In this document: in pieces, positions 12,294 through 24,037 of the stretch | Numbering within the stretch: position 1 is the first letter of the stretch | Layout of the letters: each line of letters begins with the position of its first letter | NCBI RefSeq assembly: GCF_026745355.1 | Contig: NC_079208.1 | Span: 60,808,892-60,872,891 of the forward strand | Origin: Beta vulgaris subsp. vulgaris | Lineage: Eukaryota > Streptophyta > Magnoliopsida > Caryophyllales > Amaranthaceae | Direction: 5' to 3' | DNA: 64,000 bases | Translations under genes and position numbers: made by a program | Notes under the pieces: generated by a model | Databases searched by the model: none | Told to the model about the DNA's origin: nothing | Seen by the model: only the letters and a program-made list of their open reading frames with translations

Positions 12294-15200
12294 ATGGAAG
12301 GGAAAGAATTGGAGAGAGGTGTAGGTGGTACTTTGAGCTCAGAGCTAGAAAACCCTAGAAATGGCGGAGGGACAAAAAAGGACAAGATAATAGTGATAAT
12401 GGGACCAACTGGGTCCGGCAAATCAAAACTAGCAATAGATTTAGCAGGACATTTCCCGATTGAGATCATCAACGCTGATTCCATGCAAGTCTACAATGGC
12501 TTAGATGTTCTCACTAACAAAGTCTCTCTCATCGACCAAAAAGGCAACGTCTTTCTCTCTCTCTTCATCAAACTGTTTTCGCTTCAATTTGACAGAATTT
12601 TATTTATGTTGCAGAAGTTCCGCACCATCTTTTAGGAACAATTAGCCCTAATGTGGAATTCACCGCTAAAGACTTTCGAGATGCTGCCATACCTGTAAGA
12701 TTTCATCGTAATTTATCTGTTGAATGTTTTTATTATCATTTTTTCATGTAAATTAAGCTATATGCTGATTTATAGGTTTTCTTAATAGTTTTGAGGTTCA
12801 AATACGTGAATAATTAAGGGTTTTCAATCATTACAATTGGGTTTATGAGCAATTGTATGTCTAGCCTTTCATATTTCCAAGCATATCAAAAATATAACTG
12901 ATACGCTCCACCTAAGTTTATGATATATCTATTTGCCTAATTGTGCTACTGAGTACTGAGGGTGAGGAGGGTGTGTTTAGTTGGACGGAGAACATTTCAA
13001 TAGGGAACCGCTTTATATAGGCTAATTTAAATCTAGATTGATCTTCCACGGTTTGGTTGCAAGGGAAGTGTGGAAAATTAGTAACAGCAGAGAGAAGATA
13101 TAACTAACCAAATCAGTGGAATAATAGAGGACGAGTGAGATCTTCATGTCATGGTTGAAGAGAGAGAAAGAGGGTTTTTGTCAAGTAAGCTTGATGGAGC
13201 CTTTGATGATGATGGAAAGTGAGGCTTCCCTTGCCTCACGAGGGAAAGTTATTTTGCATCCTTCGAAAAGCCCATATTTTGCCTCTTTCAAATCCAACCC
13301 AAACCAAACAAAGGAAAGTATGGAAAACAGTTTTTCGAGAAAACACTTTCATCCGAACCAAACACACTCTAATATAAGTATATAACCCTTTTTTTTCCGG
13401 ATTTCAGCTTACCGTAATCTAACCCTTTTTCGGATTTCAGCTCATCAAGGATATTTTATTTCACAATCATCTGCCCGTAATAGTTGGTGGAACTAATTTC
13501 TACATACAGGTATCATCTTCTTTTCTTCTTTTTATTTCACTATCTTGAGTTTCCAACCTATATTGCCGTATTTTCTACATAAGCTGTTATTGTGTACCTT
13601 CTCTATTTCACACATATACTCCAGCATGGTGTAGGTGCCATGTAGCTTCAAGAGTCGATATTGGCATTTGAAACTATTGAACATAAATCAAACGTGGACT
13701 TCTTTTTACCTAATTATATTTTTGTTGGGTTTTCACTTTTCTGTGCTTCATATGTAGCTTATAAATTTCTAACAGCGTATGGTGATAATCTTCATACCTG
13801 TACAGCCGAAGGCACATTATGGATGTTTGTTGGCATCTTATGCTGATTTTGTGTTGCAAGGGTCTCAAGCCGTTCAAATTTGAAATATTTCTTCCTGTAT
13901 CCCAAAATAATTTACCTTCTTATATAATATATGACGTCCTTAAAATCTTTTTTTCTCTTCTTTTGAGCAATTGCCAATAGTATGAGAAGTAAATTATCCT
14001 CTTTCTCTACATCACATCAACCCTTTATCTCTCGATATCCTAGCACTTTCTTTAACTTTCTTTTTCCTCTGCATTCATTTCTAATTATTATCTTAAAACT
14101 CGTGCTGAAGTAAGCTGGGAAGATACTTTGGAATGGAGTATAAAAATTTCGATCAGTTATGAGCATTTTAACTCATGACTCATCAAATTGTCTTTTGTTC
14201 TTTTGAGACAGTAGCTAACCATTCATGAAGTTCCATAATGTCAGATGTGCGTGAGCCATGTGTCTTCATATATTTTAAATGTTTTTTGTATGATATGATA
14301 ATACCCTTTGATTCCTTCACCTCTGTTGGCATGTCCTAGCATCATGCGTCGCTGAAATGAATGTTGCTCGCATCATTAATGTCATTTGATCTGTATCTGC
14401 CTTGTATTCCCTCTTTGCTTAATCTTTTAATTTTCTTGGCTGTTCATTTGAGTGGATACTAGGAAGTGCCTTAATATTGTATATCTTGCTTTTCTGTTTT
14501 GGCTCTTATGAGCCATTTATGAACTACTAAACTTGTGGTTTTTTTTTTCCCTTTATGCTATATGCAGGCTCTTGTCAGTCCTTTCCTGCTTGATGATTCT
14601 TTGGAAGAGATGGATGTTTCTTCTTTAAGAGAGAATTCAGGTAAACTGTGGGAAATGGAAGTGCTCTTTTAATTTGCTTCTTATACCGTCAAAAGCTAAT
14701 GTCACCAATTTTTATAGCAACCATACACATTTTGAACCTTTTTGTCAGGTTGTGAACATAATATAAGTTCCTCTTTACTAAATGTTGTCAATCGGAATGA
14801 GCATGCACTTTTTGAACAAGGCACTTGTGATCACAGCTATGAACGTCTTAGAGACCTGGATCCTGTGGCAGCTAACAGACTACATCCAAATGACCACAGA
14901 AAAGTAAGCTCTTCACTTCCAAATTCTGTGTACTTCATTTTAAGTTAACTAATTTCCAATTAAGTACAAGACATGTATTGCTCTGACATTTGTTAGAGGA
15001 GATCCCTCTCAGTTCGCTATGGGGCATTGAGCGACCTTAAAGGTTTCTTTTGTAGGGATGGAAGTATGGAACCCCTGCAGTGATTTTTTTGGGGGTTGTG
15101 GGAGTAGGATATGGGTGTTGCTTGCGCTTACATCTATTCACATTACAGTCTATCTGTAGTTTCCCTCTTACTGCTAAAAGATTTTTCAATATGTAGCTAT

Positions 15201-18200
15201 CTTGACGTATCAAATTGTGGGGTTTTACTCTCTGGAATACCTCTGGTTTATTCATTACTGTTGTATGTTCATCATATGACTAACATTTAGTGATGTAAAG
15301 ATTGAACCTTAGAACCTTCCTAGAAGGAGACTAAAAAAGTGAGTTTGATGCAAATTGAGGCTAAAAACTGAGGAGAAGCCTGTTGTCTATAATGGATCAG
15401 GGTATCCCCTTTGAACTCTATTGCTTATCTGTTAATTAATCAAATATGACTATTATTTGCCCACAAATGAAAAATCATGAACCTTGAAGTAGAGCCTGGC
15501 TGCCCCGCCTGCTACTTTCCACTCTTTTGTCGCTGCTTCCATAGTTCCATATAACATGCCTAGTAGGTAAAACCGTAAAAGTACCTTGGGAATGAGCTCC
15601 ATAGTATCTGTGCAAGCTGTGGATTGAACAGCGTAATGGTTCTGTAACACTATTGGTTATTTGATATGTAGTATGATATCTAAATTATAGCATATCTTCT
15701 GTTATTGGTGCTTGGCATTTGTGTACTGATGCTTCTGCTAATCAACTAGCATTGATGTTTGGTGGATTCTGCTGAAAACTTTGCAGATCAGGCAATATCT
15801 AAAGATGTTTACTCATTCTGGAGTCCTCCCCAGCCAACACTTTCAGGGAAATATGACCGAGGTCTGTATTCGCGAAACTTGAAGACACTGCATTTGGGAA
15901 TTTAAATAGGATTTGACTTGGTAGACTTGCATATCCCTGCGTCTGGAAGTTTATGTGTTAATGCTTGTTCTCGAATGCTGTGCTCTAATTTTTCTGCCAG
16001 CTATTTATAAGCAAATAGGGAATCACTGCAAAGCTATCAATGAGTTGCTTAAATATTACGTTGAACTTCCTGTTACATGACATCATCTTTTTGCATCTTT
16101 GGTTAGCAAGATTTTGTGCTCAATCAAGGAAGTGGAAGAGTGAGTCAAAATAGTGATATAATAATATAAAGATCTGGTTGCTTAAAATTTCTTTCACATT
16201 TTTATGTGGCAGACAGAAATGGGGTCGTCTTGGTGGTAATTCAAGATACGACTGCTGTTTTGTTTGTGTTGATGCTTCTCTTCCAGTACTAGACCGATTT
16301 GTTGAGCAGAGAGTGGATCAAATGATGGAAGCTGGTTTACTCAATGAAGTCTATGACATTTACAACATGAATGCAGATTATACGCGAGGTCTGCGACAGG
16401 CTATTGGAGTGAGGGAGTTTGAGGATCTTCTTTGTGCTGTCCTTTCTGAAGCGAGAAAGGAGAATGTTAATTCTTTTAAGGAATCATCTTCAGTGAAGGA
16501 TGCTGATATATCTTTCAAACAAAATATCATGGAAGTTTTGAGTTCTTCCTCTATTTCCCCAAATAACCTCCTGCTGGAAGAAGCCATTTCCAAACTAGTA
16601 ATGAACACCCGAAGACTTGTAAGGCGGCAAGTAAGCTTCCCCCCCCCCCCTCTCTTAAAATGGCTGATTACTCTTATTGTTAAATTTTTAAATTGATTGG
16701 ATGAGGGGAATATTGCAATTGCTCCATGTTATAACTGTACACTTCTAAAATATCTGGTTGAGAGGGATGTTATGATAACCTTGAAGTAAGCTCTTCAATC
16801 TCCATGTTCACAATATGATGGCCTTGGTCGTGCTTTGTTTTGTACAGAGTCTTAGTACTTGAGCTTGTTACATTGAATTTTATAATTAAACTTCAACAAA
16901 TGTTAGGTGAGACATACTTTCAATAACGTATCGTTAGTCATCCCTTGAATTTGCAAAGTCACTCCGGTTTTACAATGGCTAATTGCAAGTCTGCGAAATA
17001 AGTCAATTATAAAACTAGCTTGATTAAGTGTAATGTTTGGGCTGTATTACCAGATTGGTTTATCATCCATAGAAAATATTGTTGAGATCACTATCAATAT
17101 CCCTGTCTCAGACAATATTCATCTTCACTTTTGGCAAGTGATAAAGAAAAGGGCACTTATGTGACTAAAATACTTTTTTCCGTTCTTAGCACATTTGCCT
17201 CTGTTAAAAGCATCCATTACTCCGAACAACTAGTCATTGAAGGTGCTCAGCTGAGGATTCATACATTATTAGTTTGAAGAGGAAAGAAACACCAGTTGTT
17301 ACATTATCCCCCGTATAAAATAGAAGCTTCTTGCTGATACAGAGAGGAACTTCTATCGTTCTGTTTCTATGGATTTTCTATTCTGAGTTTTCACGTAGAA
17401 TAATTTGCACCAACGAGCTAATATCTGCGCATATCTGTTATTCTGCAGAAGAGGAGGATCAATCGATTGCAGACGTTATTTGGATGGCACATGCATTTTG
17501 TAGATTCTACGGAGTCTTTACTAGGTAATCCTTTTCGTAGTCTTTAGAAATTTCTAGATGGACAAATACTCCATCTTTGAAACTGTTTTCTTTTCTTGTG
17601 CTCGAGACACACTCGTTCTAATCTATTCTAATTTAATCAAACCCTGATCTTTCAGGAAGTTCGGAGGATACATGGGTTGCCCAAGTGGTTGAACCCGCTG
17701 CAAAAGTGATAAGTTGTTTCCTCAATTCCGATGTGATGTCAGTTTCAGATCGTGCTGACAGCGTCGCAGTCCAAAAACTCAGTGAGAGAGATCTATGGAC
17801 TCAGTACACATGCAAGGTGAAATTAGTAACTTAACTTTTACTTTTATACATTCCATGAAGCCACTCCCTGAGATGCATGAAACTCCTATGGTTACTTGTC
17901 ACGTTTTGTAATTCAGAAACTCAAGCAATCTCTTCTTTACATGATTCTTATTTTGTCCTAAAATGATAACTTTCTAATGATCTCTATAGTTTCTTTTTTC
18001 CCGAAATTCAATAATCTCATAAATTAAACCTAATGAATTGTTTTATTATTTTGCAATTTCCATATTTTCATTTTGTTTGAGTTTTGCACTTTTGCTTTTG
18101 TATTTCCATATTATCGCATTTCCGTTTCCATAGCTGCTAGTTTCAAAGATTTTGACGCATCTCTTCCCAATTCTCGTGCATTATATCTCTAGGCGTGCGA

Positions 18201-18351
18201 CAAGGTTCTTCGTGGTTTGCATGAGTGGGAACAACATAACCAAGGGCGTGCTCATAGGAAACGGACCACAAAGCTAAAGAAGCGCCAAGGTTCTGGAGGT
18301 TCTTTCTTAGTTGAGGCCGCAGGGGCTGACCACTTAGGTTCAAAAGTTTAA
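12294..18351 (+). CDS. IPT2: tRNA dimethylallyltransferase (IPT2 type), 10 exons
   Basis: Transfers a dimethylallyl group from DMAPP to A37 of tRNAs reading UNN codons; in plants tRNA-IPTs also feed cis-zeatin cytokinins. Exons: 12294-12543, 12615-12694, 13441-13509, 14568-14640, 14749-14903, 15787-15861, 16217-16630, 17449-17524, 17656-17816, 18193-18351. They total 1512 nt, 503 residues plus TAA, with all phases consistent. The start is the ATG in CAGAGATGG at 12294; an upstream in-frame TTG is ignored. Seen: P-loop GPTGSGKS at residues 37-44, [41 protein letters not shown]-like [30 protein letters not shown], and a C-terminal Cys-x2-Cys...His-x-His-rich matrin-type finger (TCKACDK, HEWEQH, RAHRKR). 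The finger is typical of eukaryotic MOD5/TRIT1-like enzymes and of Arabidopsis IPT2. Intron 1 is only 71 nt and fits only as GC-AG. Introns hold MITEs. Confidence 0.93.
12544..12614 (+). other. GC-AG intron 1 of IPT2
   Basis: The only junction that keeps frame into GTT-CCG-CAC-CAT (VPHH) and sits at a good acceptor (ttgcag|AAG) uses the donor AAAAG|GCAACG. This yields ...[11 protein letters not shown]. The nearest GT (12549-12550) gives the wrong frame. GC-AG introns are a known minor class; the 71-nt length is at the lower limit for plants. Confidence 0.65.
12968..13370. mobile_element. MITE in IPT2 intron 2
   Basis: The ends are imperfect inverted repeats, AGGGTGTGTTTAGTTGGACG and CCGAACCAAACACACTCT, the usual 'gtgtttggt' termini of Tourist/hAT-like plant MITEs. 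I could not define a TSD, so superfamily is open. Confidence 0.55.
13895..14147. mobile_element. Decayed Stowaway-like MITE in IPT2 intron 3
   Basis: Left end cttcctgtatcccaaaataa and right end ttggaatggagta are weakly complementary, with the family-typical interior. Heavily diverged. Confidence 0.4.
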
Positions 18352-20370
18352 CAACTTAACAAAATTACACTTGCTTTATATAATGCTTCACGGAGATCTT
18401 TTACTGATTGAGGTGAGGGCCTAAGTCTGATAGTGATATTATTTGTTAGACAAAATTTCTCCCTCAACTTATATTATTTGAATGAGTATACCTCGTGTTT
18501 CTTGTGTACTCTTAAAAGTTTGTGCACACTATGCTGTGGTACTTCCATGAGTACTATTTTTCTATGAAAAGATGCCTTTTCGTGACTCACGAATATATGA
18601 CTGAAATTGATGTAAATGTAACATGTATTGTATTTGTACAAGTACAATAATGAAGATGATAAATTGATTAAATCTAGTGGTCCTTATATATGGTATCGTG
18701 TAATGAAAATAGCCTGTATGTTGGTACCACTTTACCTACTAAATTGAAAACTAAAGGAGATATTTATTTCTTCTACTTTTCATTTTTTAAAGAGTATGTG
18801 AAAGATTATAGATATTACCTACTTAGCACTTAGCACTTAGCAGCAGTGTGTTTCGCATGTAGCACATGTGATGTAGCTACTATAGTCTATAGTCTATAGT
18901 TAGGAAGAAACTGTCTATTTAGTAGGTAATCTATCCATTAAAAATATAATTTAATAATATGTCAAAATTAAATTGTCAATTTCAATTATTATTTTGTCAA
19001 TTTCAATTATTATTTTATTGTCTATATTAGTGGGTATTTTATCCGTTGGGTAGCTGATCAATATCCCCATATAGGCATATACTATAGTTAATTAAGTTTT
19101 GATCTTGTATGGCTTTTTGAAGAAAAAAAGATCAAAATCTTGTATGATCACAATCTTTTTAAGGAAACTTTCTATATTTTTGGGTCTAACTCGTATGTTG
19201 TACAAAGAGAGAGAATCAAGAGAAAATTAATGCTCATTGAACATTGATATGTCGTTTAGAGAGTCTTCAAGGACAAGAGAATTGATTCTAGAATCTCTTT
19301 AAATCGTTAGAGAAACTCTAAGCAACTGAGCTATGTTTTACTCTTTGAACATATATAATCTCGGGAGGTTGTAGTAGTTTCTTTCACGACATGTTTGGTA
19401 GCTGTTAATATATGGTGTAGTGGTTATATATCAATATGATTTTATGAATAAAGTCTACAAACTGATGATAATATATGTCAGATAAAACAATAAGGTATTT
19501 CCATAACTTCATAAATAGATTGATATAAAATATGTATAAACTGATATAAAATATGAACAAACTTTTTTTTTTTTTTTTTTGAAAGAAAAAATATGAACAA
19601 ACTAATAGTAGTAGATATGTATAAACATATAAAAAATAAACACAAAGTGACAAAAAAAGTGTATAAACTGAAATGGTAGAATTCCTTCTCAATCATTCCA
19701 ATTTACATCTTAGCTAAGATCTCTTCTTATAATAGTAGAAAAGAATTACTTCAAATAAGCATTAAAAAACACTGTCATCATGGATGAAAAATTAAAGTAG
19801 TTTACTTCAAATTCAAATTCTTTTAGCTACTTAAATTAACTTACCATCAGGTTCAATCTTAACTATCTTATATTTATAATTTACTTCAACAAGTCTATGA
19901 TAATCAATAGGGCAAACTAGTTAAAAAATTATAAAGTTGTTAGTTGAAATGAAAAGGAAAACTGAGGCAAAGCCTTTAAAACAAAAAAAAAATAAAAAAC
20001 GGAAAACTAATACTTTTTCTATTTCGAATTAAATGTAATAATTTCACTTTTACACTACTCACACATTTCACTTTGACTAAGATTTGTGATTTATACATAA
20101 TGAAAAACATAGTCAAGTGGGATCTTGTTAGATCCGTCTCGTGACGTACTTTCATAAAACGTAATTTTATAATTTTATTTATATGTAATTATAAATACTT
20201 GTGGTCAAAATAATACCTCGGCATACATAAAAGTGAATTTATCGCATTTAATTCGATAAGTAGGATCAATTAATGTTGTGGGAACATTCTTTAATCATTT
20301 GGACATCTTTTACATTGATTCAAATTATTATTTTTGGGTAAGAGCAAAAGGTTGAATGGACCAACACACT
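18352..20370. other. Intergenic after IPT2, no gene seen
   Basis: AT-rich. The first ~300 bp should be the IPT2 3' UTR (AATAA-like signals near 18645). A short tandem of tatagtc lies near 18882-18900. Around 20009-20270 the blocks tttcactttgacta and gtgggatcttgttagat match the interior of the Stowaway family at 9341, so a decayed copy is likely. Confidence 0.5.
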
Positions 20371-20380
20371 TAGCAATTTC

Positions 20381-20852
20381 GAATTTTTTCTTGAATAATG
20401 CAAAAGTGGGTTTTAATTCCCAAAATGTGCCCAAAAAAATTAAAATTCCCTGCGTACCGTCCACGTAGGACGGCACGCGAGAAAATTGTTTTTTTTTTGT
20501 TTTAACCCATGAAAACCGCTACTCGGAGTAGCGGTTTACCTGCGCAAAATATGTTGAGCAGATATCAGTTTTCATAATAAACCGCTACTCGGAGTAGCGG
20601 TTTACAAAAAAAAAAAAAATTTTTTTTTTTTTTTTTTTTTTTTTTGTAAACTGCTACTCCGAGTAGCGGTTTTACCTAAGTTAAAAAAAAAAATTTCTCG
20701 GCACTTGTAAACCGCTACTGCAAGTAGCGGTTTTACTAAAAAAAATAATTCTCGCGTGCCGTCCTACGTGGACGGTACGCAGGGAATTTTAATTTTTTTG
20801 GGCATATTTTGGGAATTAAAACCCATTTTTGCATTACCCAAGGAAAAAATTC
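20381..20852. mobile_element. Foldback MULE-like element with four internal hairpins
   Basis: Ten-base direct repeats TAGCAATTTC flank it exactly (20371-20380, 20853-20862), consistent with Mutator-type 9-10-bp TSDs. Nearly its whole length is inverted: ~105-bp arms (20381-20487 and 20747-20852) share the block CGTACCGTCCACGTAGGACG and more. Between the arms are four copies of a self-complementary 23-mer, AACCGCTACTC-G-GAGTAGCGGTT or variants, near 20514, 20579, 20648 and 20711, separated by A/T runs. No coding capacity. Confidence 0.8.
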
Positions 20853-20862
20853 TAGCAATTTC

Positions 20863-21020
20863 CATAATGAAGCTTTGAATAGTCGTTTTGGAAATGTCTT
20901 TATATGGAAGCCTGAAGGGACAGTTGAAGAGAATATTAAGGCGTTTACATGCAAAAATTGCCAAAGGCTCAGTTTCGTAGTCTTTAATAGTTGCGCAAGG
21001 CAAGGCAATGGGTGGTGATC
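20863..21020 (+). other. Possible gene fragment beside the foldback element
   Basis: An open frame on plus strand (through SNFHNEALNSRFGNVFIWKP and a CKNCQR motif, stop TGA near 21017) continues in the same frame to the left of the foldback element if that element and one TSD are ignored (EQKVEWTNTL before it). Composition is protein-like, but I do not recognise it. It could be a decayed exon or chance. Confidence 0.3.
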
Positions 21021-21193
21021 TTAACCTAAATAGTCAGTAGTCAACTATACCATCAGTGTCAAATGTATCTAATTATCTAATTAAGGTGTAATTGCCAAAA
21101 ATAAACAAGGAAACTGACGAAGATGTCAATTCCATTTTAAAGGCTGAAAATAGATATGCATTTATTTGTTAACATTCAATTAAGAACTACGTA

Positions 21194-21322
21194 AACCAAG
21201 GATGTCTTGGCCTAGTGGTTAAGATTGAAGTGCAGTGAATAATAGGTCACAGGTTCGAATCCCCCCTCCCTTTCTTTGTACTTTGTACCGCCTTCGTGGC
21301 TCATATGAATCAAAAAAAAAAA
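21194..21322 (+). mobile_element. tRNA-derived SINE with 16-bp TSD
   Basis: Exact direct repeats AATTAAGAACTACGTA at 21178-21193 and 21323-21338. Canonical A-box (TGGCCTAGTGG) and B-box (GGTTCGAATCC) head, a ~60-bp unique body and an A12 tail. It is short (129 bp) and looks recent. Confidence 0.88.
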
Positions 21323-21374
21323 AATTAAGAACTACGTACGTAGTATATATTATTACAAATCCCCTAAAAAAATA

Positions 21375-21718
21375 CTCCCTCCGTCACAAAAGATAGTTCC
21401 CATTTCCATTTTGGGTGTCCCAAAATATAGTTCCCATTTCCATATTTAGTTTCACAATTTTTCGTAATTTCTCTAGAAAAAACGTGTCCCATCATTTATT
21501 TGCTTCTTGAATTTTGTTTTTTCATTTGTTTATTCAACTAAAATGTTACAATTAATGCTCTTTCACCAATTATTCTCCATTCTCTCTCCTAAAATCATCT
21601 TTTCCCATACCACATTTATTTAAATAAACAAAAAATCTTTAATATCCCTCTTATATTCTACTTGCATAAATTACCATGAAAATAGATAAATGGGAACTAT
21701 ATTTTGGGACGGAGGGAG
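21375..21718. mobile_element. Stowaway MITE
   Basis: TIRs CTCCCTCCGTCACAAAAGAT / ATTTTGGGACGGAGGGAG with the repeated block agttcccattt inside; TA TSD at 21373-21374 and 21719-21720. It ends four bases before the TSD of the next element. Confidence 0.85.
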
Positions 21719-22129
21719 TACATTATTATAAGTGAAAGTATTGGGTCAGAGCGTCTGATCCAATACTTTCTGTCGGACGACCGCCTTTCATCTGCAAATA
21801 ACATCAACCGTCTCTCCTCTTTCCCACCTTTTTTCCGTCCTCCACCGCCATTCTTACACTCACCGTCTTTCTCTTTCTTCAACCTCTTCAATAAATTTAT
21901 TCTTTTCTTCAATAAAAACTGATGAACGAAAATTCGAGATTACGGAAACATCAAATGAAGATAAGAAGAGAGAGAGAAAGAAAAAAAACCTCGATGGTAG
22001 GAGAAGAGGAGGAAGAACCACACCAGAAAACATGTCAATGGCGGTCGTCGGAGAGAGAACGAAGTTGGAGAGGAAGGAGATGAGGACTGAATAAAAATTG
22101 AAACCAAGTGAAAAAAATTTGGTCTTTTG

Positions 22130-22669
22130 CAGGGCCGTGGCAACGATTTTCGGGGCCCTGCGCAATTTTTAAAAATTGGGCCCTTTCTTTTGACTCTATA
22201 TATATATATGGAGTACATACAATACTTAGTATAGATGATGGCTAAAACTAATTTTTCTCCTAGTATATTTTTGTTTTTGAAAGAACAAAATAATCTAGAT
22301 CAAGAAACAAGAAACAATATAATTAATTAATATTAAAAAAAAAAAGAAAAATGGAAAGAAAAGAGATAAGAATAGAATAGTAATTATTATGGGAAACAGT
22401 AGTAATTATTATGGGGAAACATAGTAATTATTGTGGGAAGTTGTGTCTCCATGTCTAGTGTGTGCTTTTTCAAAAAATTGTTATTGTGAAGAATTGAACC
22501 CCTGACTAGAGGGTTTTATTTAAAAGCACTCACCACTAAGCCAAAGCAATTTTGCTTGTCATTGTTTGATGCGTAGTTATAATATACCATACCAGATTTG
22601 ATTTTGGTCCCCTAACTAGTGGAGGCCCTGCGCGGTCGCCCTGGTCGCGCCGCCTCTCCGCCGGCCCTG
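22130..22669. mobile_element. hAT element nested in MULE 1
   Basis: Perfect 8-bp TSD GTCTTTTG at 22122-22129 and 22670-22677; termini CAGGGCCG...CGGCCCTG. Non-autonomous (540 bp). A tRNA-like SINE head is embedded near its right half. Confidence 0.85.
22480..22560 (-). repeat. SINE head inside the hAT element
   Basis: On the minus strand TGGCTTAGTGG (A-box) and GGTTCAATTCT (B-box) are ~40 nt apart. The body and tail are not clear, so it may be a SINE remnant or tRNA-like sequence carried by the hAT family. Confidence 0.45.
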
Positions 22670-22680
22670 GTCTTTTGTGT

Positions 22681-22975
22681 TCTTTCAGTTGGTGTGTAAA
22701 TTCTTTCAGCTTGTGTTGTTTTTCTTTCATTTGGTCTTCTGTGTTCTTTCAGTTGGTGTGTAAATTCTGTCAGCTTGTGTTGTTTTTCTTTCATTTGGTC
22801 TTCTGTGTTCTTTCAGTTGGTGTGTAAATTCTGTCAGCTTGTGTTGTTTTTCTTTCATTTGGTCTTCTGTGTTCTTTCAGTTGATGTGTAAATTCTTTCA
22901 GCTTGTATTGTTTTTCTTTCATTTGGTCTTATGTGTTCTTTCAGTTGGTGTGTAAATTCTTTCATTTGGTCTTCT
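22681..22975. repeat. 64-bp tandem repeat array in MULE 1
   Basis: Five units start tctttcagttgg at 22681, 22745, 22809, 22873 and 22937, an exact 64-bp period, with few differences. The array is followed by the inverted motif ccaactgaaa (22990-23020). The same CTTTCAGTTGG motif is amplified in MULE 2. Confidence 0.9.
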
Positions 22976-23514
22976 GAACAAAAATTGAAACCAACTGAAA
23001 AAAATTGAAACCAACTGAAAATCGTCCGACCAAATATTATGGTCGGACGCGTCCGACCCAATACCTTCTCTTATTATAAAGTACAAAAGTTATTAGTCGA
23101 GATTAAGGAAACAATTAAAAATCTCACCACGTCCAACTTAAAAACGTTGTTAAAATAAATAAGTTAGTTAGTTTCTAATCGCAACAACTTTAACTATTAT
23201 TTTAACTAGCTCAAATGTTGCATTTACCACATCCAACTTAGAAACTATCTAATTGTAAATCATTCTTTATTAATTACAACATTTGAGTCTTTACATTTGT
23301 CAATATATGCGCAACTTTAATCATTAATATGTTCAGTATAAAAATTATAAAAAAATAAAATGTTGAAAGTATATATCGAGACAAATCTAACAAGACTAGG
23401 GACACATTACTAAAATTTTCAATATGTAAAAATCACAACTGATTGTGATATGATTTGTGCAAATAGCTAGTGTAAATATCCATATATATTAATATAGAAC
23501 GGAGTAATTATAGG

Positions 23515-24029
23515 TAGGGGTGTTCGCGCTTTAGGACGTAATCCAACCCAAATCGCAAATATACGGTTTGATATTTTTCCAACCCAAACCGCACCGCACT
23601 TTTGCCCAAATCAACCCAAACCGAACCGCGGAAAACGGTTTGGTGCGATTTAACCATTTTTTCCTCCGCGACATTAATTTTGTAATCTAAGAGTAAAATA
23701 AATTGTTAATAAGAGTCCAAATAGATATGAAGTTGACTTCATAATTAAACATAAATAATGATTTATCATAAGTGTTAAAGTTCTTTACCTCAAACTTCGT
23801 TTTTCAGTTTTATACTTGTATGTCACCTTCTCAAGTGTATTAGTTTTTTTTTTTGAAAAAAAACATATAATAAAATTGCGGTTTTGGTTTACAAACATTA
23901 AAACCCAACCCAAACCGCAAACCGCGATTTGCTTGAAATCATAACCCAAACCGCAAACCAAACTAAACCGCGAAAAAATAATTTGGGTTGCGATTTGGTA
24001 CGGTCCAGACCGCATTCTAAACAGCCCTA
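23515..24029. mobile_element. hAT-type MITE
   Basis: Perfect 8-bp TSD ATTATAGG (23507-23514, 24030-24037); ends TAGGGGTGTTCGC and AACAGCCCTA. Both subterminal regions are rich in variants of aacccaaaccgc, in inverted orientation, as in many plant hAT MITEs. Confidence 0.85.
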
Positions 24030-24037
24030 ATTATAGG

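Larger units (their letters stand above)
21732..23070. mobile_element. MULE 1 (non-autonomous), carries 64-bp tandem repeats and a hAT insertion
   Basis: Perfect 9-bp TSD TTATTATAA at 21723-21731 and 23071-23079. Termini GTGAAAGTATTGGGTC... and ...GACCCAATACCTTCTC-like ends are short TIRs. Each end also folds on itself: GTATTGGGTCAGA / TCTGATCCAATAC (21738-21766) and CGTCCGACCA / TGGTCGGACG (23023-23049). The same termini bound MULE 2 at 48267-49261. The left interior (21780-22110) resembles host 5' UTR/gene sequence and may be captured, but I do not recognise it. No transposase is present. Confidence 0.85.

Noticed and set aside
13146..13385. 79-codon frame in IPT2 intron 2
   Set aside because: Lies inside a MITE and breaks the conserved IPT2 reading when included.
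21199..21270. tRNA gene
   Set aside because: A and B boxes are present but no cloverleaf with acceptor stem; long TSD and A-tail show a SINE. The same holds for 35799 and 7412.
22681..22975. CRISPR-like regular array
   Set aside because: Whole 64-bp units are repeated without unique spacers, in a plant MULE; it is a minisatellite.
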